Shown here piece by piece: positions 7,420 through 11,814 of a stretch of DNA of 11,814 nucleotides. Positions within the stretch are counted from its first letter, which is position 1. Each line of letters starts with the position of its first letter. The stretch is from positions 2,691-14,504 of the forward strand of contig DNFG01000061.1 in NCBI GenBank assembly GCA_003487005.1, written 5' to 3'. The notes under the pieces are model-generated. The model made no database searches and was not told the origin of the DNA. It saw nothing but the letters and a program-made list of their open reading frames with translations. The position numbers were made by a program, and so were the translations under genes. This stretch comes from Bryobacterales bacterium (GTDB taxonomy: Bacteria > Acidobacteriota > Terriglobia > Bryobacterales > Bryobacteraceae).

Positions 7420-8439
7420 TCAGGCCCCAGCCCCCATTTCGTCGCGGGTCCAGGCTACGAGCCGGGCCACACCATCCTCTACGCTCACCCTGGGCCACCA
7501 TCCCAGCCGCTCCCGGACTTTCCGGGTGTCGCTAATGAACACCTTCTGATCCCCGGGCCTCCAGGGTCCGAATTGCACGACGGGCAGACGGCCAGTCAGG
7601 CGCTCCAGCAAGGGAGCCACATCGCGCCAGATGGCAAGAACCCGTTCAGGCCCGCCGCCGATATTGAAGACTTCGCCGGCGCATTCCTCAACGCGGCCGG
7701 CCGCCAGTTCGTAGGCATCCAGAAGGTCCTCGACGAAGAGCACATCCCGCACCTGGCAGCCGTCACCGTCGATCTGAATGGGCATTCCCTTCAACGCCGC
7801 CAGGACAAACCACGCGAGCCAGCCCTGGTCGGACAGGCCGAACTGCCGAGGGCCGTAAATGCAACTTTGCCGGAAGACGACAGTCCGAAGCCCGTAGATC
7901 CGGTGATAGTCCCGGACATACTGGTCGGCCGCCCCTTTCGAACAACCGTATGGCGAGTGGAAATCGAGCGGAAACGTCTCCGGTATCCCGAGCGGAAAAT
8001 CGACCAGCCGGTACCGCCCCTCTCCGAGGTCCACCCGCTGGCCGGCCAGCGAGCCATAGACCTTGTTTGTGCTGGCCAGGACCACGGCGGCATCTGGAGA
8101 CTTGGCGCGCACGGCCTCAAGCAGATTCAGCGTGCCCAGTGCGTTTGCCAGAAAATCGCCCCTGGGGTCGGCTACTGACTTCGTCACCGCAACCTGCCCG
8201 GCCAGATGATAAACCTGCGCCACTCCCGTGGCGGCCTCGGCCAACGTCTGGCGGTCGTTGATGCCGGCCTGCCAGAAGCGCAGCCCGCCGCCCAGCGATC
8301 GTAGCCAGGCGAGATTCCGTTCCGAACCGGGGCGGGACAGATCGTCCAGCACCCGGACCTCGTGGCCTGCGCGCAGCAACCTCGCCGCAAGGTTTGAACC
8401 GATGAAGCCCGCGCCTCCGGTGATCAGTGCATTCGTCAT
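7420..8439 (-). CDS. NAD-dependent SDR epimerase, CDP-paratose/tyvelose 2-epimerase-like
   Basis: 339 residues from ATG 8439; the Shine-Dalgarno is weak (GAAGA directly before the start). Seen: the NAD-binding GGAGFIG (8-14), HLAGQVA (78-84), STNKVYG (123-129) and YGCSK (164-168), the YxxxK catalytic pair. QSCIYGPRQFG (191-201), SDQGW (203-207) and QVRDVLFVEDL (229-239) follow. Thr124, Tyr164 and Lys168 fall at the numbers I recall for Salmonella CDP-tyvelose 2-epimerase, and HSPYGCSKGAADQY plus the DQGW stretch closely resemble that enzyme rather than GalE. That family epimerises C2 of CDP-paratose through a transient keto group. No CDP-glucose pathway genes are in the window, so the true substrate may be another nucleotide sugar or the partners lie elsewhere. 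It lies 41 bases after the methyltransferase and 3 bases before GT4. Confidence 0.87.
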   Translation of the reverse strand: MTNALITGGAGFIGSNLAARLLRAGHEVRVLDDLSRPGSERNLAWLRSLGGGLRFWQAGINDRQTLAEAATGVAQVYHLAGQVAVTKSVADPRGDFLANALGTLNLLEAVRAKSPDAAVVLASTNKVYGSLAGQRVDLGEGRYRLVDFPLGIPETFPLDFHSPYGCSKGAADQYVRDYHRIYGLRTVVFRQSCIYGPRQFGLSDQGWLAWFVLAALKGMPIQIDGDGCQVRDVLFVEDLLDAYELAAGRVEECAGEVFNIGGGPERVLAIWRDVAPLLERLTGRLPVVQFGPWRPGDQKVFISDTRKVRERLGWWPRVSVEDGVARLVAWTRDEMGAGA

Positions 8440-8481
8440 TCTTCAGGAAGCCTCATCGCTGAACGTGCAACCGGAGGCCGC

Positions 8482-9261
8482 TCACCTTTTCCGCGCCTCG
8501 ACAAACAGAAACGGACCCGTCTCCACCGGACGCGGATCGCAATACCGCCGCAGCCACCGGTCGTAGACGATGCCGGTGAGCGGGTTGGGAAACAGCATCC
8601 AGCGGCCGGTCAGCTTCCGGCTGATCAGCCTGGGCACGCTGAGATAGTGCGCCAGGTCAAAGGCCCGCAGAGCCGGGGCGGACAGATAGTAGTGCGCTCT
8701 CTCGACGTGAAACCCGGCTCTTTGGAGCCACTCCTGCCACGTCTCCACATTGAAGGTGTGATAGTGGCGCGAATGCCCATTGAACCAATCCCCGTAAGCG
8801 CGCGCAAGACGGGGCCACCCCGCGGCACTCGCCAGGCTTGAGCCTAGCAGCATGCCCGCGAACCGGTCACTCGGCGCTGTCATCAGGAAGCGACCGCCTG
8901 GGCGAAGCACGCGATGCGCCTCGGCGAGCGTCTCCGCGAGTGGCGGCACATGTTCGAGGACGGAGTTCGACACCACCGTGGCGAAGGCGCCATCCGGGAA
9001 CGGCATCCTGGCGCCGTCCCCGCAAACCAGGGTGTTGCCGAGCCGGCTGTGCCGGGCGAACCGGAGCGCTGCGCCATCAGGATCGAGCCCCACCCAGGGC
9101 TCCACCCGCGGCAGCACGGAAGAGAAGAACCCGTCTCCGCAGCCCAGATCGAGAACCGGAGGTTCAAAGGGCATTGCGCGCTCCATGAGAAGACACTCCG
9201 CGCCGCGGAGCAGTGCGGCGAATACCGGCCCATTGTCAAGGTACGAACGGAAGTAGTCCAT
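8482..9261 (-). CDS. Class I SAM-dependent methyltransferase
   Basis: 259 residues from ATG 9261 (MDYFRSYLDN). The frame stays open to 9330, but the extra 23 residues have no family character. No good Shine-Dalgarno precedes the ATG, so the start is uncertain. Seen: motif I VLDLGCGDG (36-44), the acidic strand VGLDPD (57-62) that binds the SAM ribose, a GDGARMPFPDG loop (81-91), and SNSVLEHVPP (98-107) with LRPGGRFLMTAPS (119-131), all typical of the Methyltransf_11 group. The C-terminal part (about 160-259) is rich in Tyr, His, Trp and Arg and may bind the acceptor. As first gene of the three-gene group with an epimerase and GT4, it probably methylates a sugar, a glycan terminus or a lipid-linked intermediate. 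The exact substrate is unknown. Confidence 0.85.
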   Translation of the reverse strand: MDYFRSYLDNGPVFAALLRGAECLLMERAMPFEPPVLDLGCGDGFFSSVLPRVEPWVGLDPDGAALRFARHSRLGNTLVCGDGARMPFPDGAFATVVSNSVLEHVPPLAETLAEAHRVLRPGGRFLMTAPSDRFAGMLLGSSLASAAGWPRLARAYGDWFNGHSRHYHTFNVETWQEWLQRAGFHVERAHYYLSAPALRAFDLAHYLSVPRLISRKLTGRWMLFPNPLTGIVYDRWLRRYCDPRPVETGPFLFVEARKR

Positions 9262-9606
9262 ACGGATCAAGTCGCAAAATAACAGAGCAGCCGTGCGGCA
9301 CCCAAGACCTTGCAGCCTCGCCGGAAGCACGGAGGTGATCCCTGTCCCTCTACGTTACAGTTTTTGCGCCAACGGCGGCCCAGCCGCGTCGTGAGGCCCC
9401 CGGCTGTGTGGTCTTGCATCCGCCATCCCGCGGATTAAGGTCCGGCCCGGCGCGCCCAAATAGAATAGCGCAGTGCAAATCATGACCTCACGCCGGGCAA
9501 GTCCATTCACGAACCGATCCACGCGGGAACGGGTGGTTTCGATACCTGAATGACTCGCCCCGGCCGGAGTCCGATTCACAGCGCGGGGGAAGGGCAACGG
9601 TGAGGA
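9262..9606. other. Noncoding spacer with several short GC hairpins
   Basis: These 345 bases lie between tctB and the methyltransferase, both on the minus strand. I see no convincing gene, tRNA or known riboswitch. There are three symmetric elements: CAGCCG/CGGCTG (9381-9386 and 9401-9406, 14-base loop), ATCCGC/GCGGAT (9418-9423 and 9430-9435, 6-base loop) and GACTC/GAGTC (9552-9556 and 9567-9571). The promoter for the methyltransferase group should lie in the lower-numbered part, but the best match is poor: TTGGGT, 18 bases, TATTTT, ending about 13 bases before the start codon. Random symmetry is likely in such GC-rich DNA. Confidence 0.4.
9552..9571 (-). terminator. GC hairpin downstream of tctB, possible terminator
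   Basis: GACTC (9552-9556) pairs with GAGTC (9567-9571) around a 10-base loop rich in C and G, 35 bases beyond the tctB stop. It has no T tract on the minus strand, so it is not a standard intrinsic terminator. It may only protect the 3' end, or it may be chance. Confidence 0.2.
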
Positions 9607-10038
9607 CTAGGAGCCGAGCCAGGACCACAAGAGGCCGGGGTGGGTGGGGATGTCGATCCAGCGGGAGGATCCGGTCAGGACCAGGGTGGCGGACGCGGCG
9701 CCGGCGAGCAGGGAGGCGCGCCAGGCGGCGCCGGCGTGGAATCGCCAGTAGAGGGTGACGAAGAGGGGGAGGGTGAGGGCGAAGCCGGCGAGGTAGAGAA
9801 AGGCGAGCAGGAGTCCGAGCAGAAGGAGAAGGCGGCTTTGGCGGGGAGGGGCGGGCGTGGGACCGGCGGCGGAGCGGAGGTCCACGAAGAGCTGCCAGGC
9901 GAGCAGCGCGGAAGCCAGGGCGCCGGCAACGAAGGGCAGATGGCCGCCCGGAGGAGTGAGACGTGCGGCCAGGATGGTAAACAGGAGGGTGGCGGCCATC
10001 AGGAGGGCGGGCAGGATGGCGGAGTTGGGAATTGTCAT
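9607..10038 (-). CDS. tctB: Tripartite tricarboxylate transporter small permease, TctB family
   Basis: 143 residues from ATG 10038, whose ATGA overlaps the tctA stop. The frame is open further upstream, but only inside tctA. Four hydrophobic segments are visible at roughly residues 8-25, 33-51, 69-94 and 104-120, matching the size and four-helix plan of TctB small membrane subunits. Two are separated by a Pro/Ala-rich loop near 60-67. The family is poorly conserved, so the call rests on length, topology and its position directly after tctA. TctB joins TctA in the inner membrane to form the carrier that takes substrate from the periplasmic binding protein TctC. The coding strand is very rich in C-ending codons. 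Confidence 0.8.
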   Translation of the reverse strand: MTIPNSAILPALLMAATLLFTILAARLTPPGGHLPFVAGALASALLAWQLFVDLRSAAGPTPAPPRQSRLLLLLGLLLAFLYLAGFALTLPLFVTLYWRFHAGAAWRASLLAGAASATLVLTGSSRWIDIPTHPGLLWSWLGS

Positions 10039-11537
10039 CGCTGCACCGCCTGCCGGATGCGAGTGGGGGCAGAGCGAAGGCGTGGCCACGCGAACATGAG
10101 AATCATCAGGACGGCGAGGATCCAGACGAGGGGACGGGCGAAAAAGTCGATGCGGCCCGAGTGGTGAAGACCACGGGTGAGGTGGAGATTGATCTCGAAG
10201 ATGGGGCCGAGGACGAGAGCGGTGACGAGAGGGACGGTGGGCCAGCCAAAGCGCTTGAAAAAGTAGCCGAGGAGGCCGAAGGCGAAGGCGATGAGGACAT
10301 CGGAGAAGCGCTGACGGGCGGCGTAGGCGCCGAGGACGGCGAAGACGAGGATGAAGGGGGCGAGGAGGTCGAGGCGGACAGCGGGGAGGCGGTGGAGGGG
10401 GCGGGTGATGGCCAGACCGAGGAGGGAAGTGAGCCAGTTCGAATAAAAAAGCGACCAGACGAGGGCGAAGACGAGCGGTAGCCGCGCATTCAGCAGTTCG
10501 GGGCCGGGGACGATGCCGTGGAGAGTGAGGGCGGCGAGCAGAAGGGCGGTCCCTTCGTTGCCGGGGATGCCGAGAACGAGGGTCGGAGCGAGCGAACCGC
10601 CGTCCTTGGCGTCGTGCGCGGCCTCAGGGGCGAGGACGCCGCGGATGTCGCCCTTCCCGAACTTCGATTTGTCGCCGGCGGACTGGGCCGCCTGGCCGTA
10701 AGCGAGGAAGCCGGCCACCGTCCCACCCGCGGCGGGGATCATCCCGACCACGGCGCCCGTGATGGAACTGCGGACCAGCAGGCCAAAGTGGCGGAACGGG
10801 GCGAGGATCCCCTCTTTCATGCCCCCTCTGAGGTCAAGACGGGCGCCGCCGAGCGAACGCGCGCCCGCCGCGAGGCGAAGGGCTTCGGCGACTGCGAAGA
10901 GGCCGAGGAACACAGGGATGACATTCAGCCCGTCGTGGAGGTCCGGCAGGCCGAACGTGAATCGGAGTTCCGCGGTGCGGGGGTCGAAGCCGATGGTGGC
11001 GAGCAGGATGCCGAGAGCGCCGGCCGCCAGGCCCTTGATCAGGGAGCGGCCCGTGAACGCCGCGATTGTCGCAAGCCCCCAGATGGCCAGCATCAGCATC
11101 TCGGCGGGACCGAAGGCCATGATGAACCGGCGGAGCAGGGGCAGAAGCGCAATGAAGAGAAAAACGCCGATTGTGGACCCGAGCGCGGACGCCGTGGCGG
11201 AGCAGGCGATCGCGGTGCGCGCCTTGCCCTGAAGGGCCATCGGGTGGCCGTCAATCATGGTGGCGGCGCTCGGGGCGGTACCGGGGATATTGAACAGTAT
11301 CGCGGTAATCGAGCCCATGAAGGTCGCCCCCCCCGTGAAGGCGCCGAAGATCAGGACGACCGGGAGCGGTTCCCAATGAAACGTGAGGGAGATGGCGAGG
11401 GCCATGAGCGTGATGCCGCTCAATCCAGGCAGGAACGCGAAGACCATGGCCAGCAGGGTCGCCACGGTCGGATACAGGATATTGGGCCACGAAAACACGA
11501 GCAGGAAGCCCTGCCAGGCGGCTTCAGCGATACCCAC
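10035..11537 (-). CDS. tctA: Tripartite tricarboxylate transporter large permease, TctA family
   Basis: 500 residues, normal for TctA. The GTG start at 11537 directly follows the previous TAG with no gap, and AGGAAAGG lies about 11 bases upstream. The protein is almost wholly hydrophobic, with about 10-12 helices. Family signatures seen: LPGLSGITLMAL (36-47), GSITAILFNIPGTAPSAAT (75-93), DGHPMALQGKA (96-106), IPAAGGTVAGFLAYGQA (267-283), and the LAPEAAHDAKDGGSLAPT and LGIPGNEGTALLL stretch (302-334). The two halves repeat the same layout, with a proline/glycine-rich re-entrant motif in each, as known for this family. It forms the ion-driven membrane channel of a TTT carrier for citrate or related carboxylates together with TctB and the periplasmic protein TctC. 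The substrate cannot be told from the permease. The order here is (C)-A-B rather than the classical C-B-A. Confidence 0.93.
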   Translation of the reverse strand: MGIAEAAWQGFLLVFSWPNILYPTVATLLAMVFAFLPGLSGITLMALAISLTFHWEPLPVVLIFGAFTGGATFMGSITAILFNIPGTAPSAATMIDGHPMALQGKARTAIACSATASALGSTIGVFLFIALLPLLRRFIMAFGPAEMLMLAIWGLATIAAFTGRSLIKGLAAGALGILLATIGFDPRTAELRFTFGLPDLHDGLNVIPVFLGLFAVAEALRLAAGARSLGGARLDLRGGMKEGILAPFRHFGLLVRSSITGAVVGMIPAAGGTVAGFLAYGQAAQSAGDKSKFGKGDIRGVLAPEAAHDAKDGGSLAPTLVLGIPGNEGTALLLAALTLHGIVPGPELLNARLPLVFALVWSLFYSNWLTSLLGLAITRPLHRLPAVRLDLLAPFILVFAVLGAYAARQRFSDVLIAFAFGLLGYFFKRFGWPTVPLVTALVLGPIFEINLHLTRGLHHSGRIDFFARPLVWILAVLMILMFAWPRLRSAPTRIRQAVQR

Positions 11538-11814
11538 CTAATTGCGGACCTTTCCTGTCGCCGCGCGCAGAATGGGCAGGAAGCGCTGCGCGCTGCCGCG
11601 GGCGGCGACGAGATCCTCGTGAGTGGGTCCGCCGGCCGCGATATCCGGGGTGCGGCGGGAGCGGGCCGCGGCCTCCTGGAACCGGGGCGTGTGGGCCGCC
11701 TCGAAGAGGGCTTCGCGCAGGCAGTTGCGGAGGGGGGCAGGCAGAGCCCGGGGAGGGGGGGGGGACCAGCCGGGGCCGACGGGCGGCAAGAGGAGGAAGG
11801 AAGTAGGGCGTGGT
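11538..11814 (-). CDS. C-terminal part of an upstream gene, probably TctC substrate-binding protein
   Basis: The frame is open from the right edge to TAG at 11540-11538, giving about 91 residues; the 5' part is outside the window. The last 65 residues (LPAPLRNCLREALFEAAHTP onward, then FQEAAARSR, DLVAARGSAQRFLPILRAA) have the Ala/Arg-rich helical look and layout of TctC/Bug C-termini: a Pro-Ala segment, a helix, a 'P-x-F' step, and a final helix ending a few residues before the stop. This is similarity by eye only. Zero-base spacing to tctA supports the identity. A run of ten G at 11755-11764 lies inside the frame (Ser-Pro-Pro-Pro-Pro). A length error or slippage there would change the reading of everything upstream. 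It could instead be an unrelated gene of the same operon. Confidence 0.5.
   Translation of the reverse strand, partial: PRPTSFLLLPPVGPGWSPPPPRALPAPLRNCLREALFEAAHTPRFQEAAARSRRTPDIAAGGPTHEDLVAARGSAQRFLPILRAATGKVRN

Noticed and set aside
6712..8178. 488-codon plus-strand open frame
   Set aside because: It is antisense to both the GT4 and epimerase genes and crosses their boundary. Both minus-strand proteins carry conserved catalytic motifs.
9262..9330. N-terminal extension of the methyltransferase by 23 residues
   Set aside because: No family similarity and no ribosome binding site there. MDYFRSYLDN at 9261 is a more natural start, though not proven.
9535..9546. GGTTTCGATACC, resembling a tRNA T arm
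   Set aside because: The stem is only 3 bases with a 6-base loop, and no acceptor, anticodon or D arm can be built around it.
9355..9597. 80-codon minus-strand open frame in the spacer
   Set aside because: No recognisable motif, no good ribosome binding site, and composition no different from translated noncoding GC-rich DNA.
10032..10481. Plus-strand frame encoding a highly acidic Glu/Asp/Gly protein
   Set aside because: Antisense to tctA in a strongly purine-skewed stretch. The acidic repeats mirror Leu/Val/Ala codons of membrane helices.
1..11814. Search by eye for CRISPR arrays, insertion sequences, long direct repeats, tRNA and rRNA
   Set aside because: No regularly spaced repeats, transposase-like protein, terminal inverted repeats or RNA gene signatures were seen. 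Distant or very short repeats could have been missed.

Overview
The window is GC-rich bacterial DNA (about two thirds G+C by eye). Genes are tightly packed, with GTG/TTG starts and several 4-base stop/start overlaps. It holds no rRNA, tRNA, CRISPR array or recognisable insertion sequence. Acidobacteriota (Bryobacterales-like) or Chloroflexota would fit the GC content and the DUF2298 (Chlor_Arch_YYY) membrane proteins, but no marker gene settles the taxonomy.

Layout. (1) 1-2168, minus strand, 3' end beyond the left edge: a large polytopic protein with a GT39/PMT-like N-terminal half running into the start of a DUF2298 domain. Because it has no stop inside the window it is easy to miss. (2) 2169-2231: a short divergent promoter region. 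(3) 2232-6276, plus strand: a three-gene operon of a stand-alone DUF2298 protein, a DPM1-like GT2 glycosyltransferase and a eukaryotic-type UDP-galactopyranose mutase. Each junction is a GTGA overlap. (4) 6271-9261, minus strand: a methyltransferase, a CDP-tyvelose-epimerase-like SDR and a GT4 glycosyltransferase. This group converges on operon 3 with a 6-base overlap. (5) 9262-9606: a noncoding spacer with several short GC hairpins. (6) 9607-11814, minus strand: a tripartite tricarboxylate transporter operon with the likely end of tctC (cut by the right edge), tctA and tctB.

How it fits together. Regions 1-4 look like one glycan-assembly locus. The GT2 could charge a polyprenyl phosphate with a sugar, and the two GT-C-like membrane proteins could use such lipid-linked donors outside the membrane. 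The mutase would supply UDP-galactofuranose. The epimerase, GT4 and methyltransferase would make, add and methylate further sugars. The functional links are inferred from families and gene order. The tct operon appears to be a separate citrate/carboxylate-type uptake system.

The best candidates for something undescribed are the paired divergent DUF2298 proteins (one fused to a GT39-like module) and their coupling to a fungal-type UDP-galactopyranose mutase.
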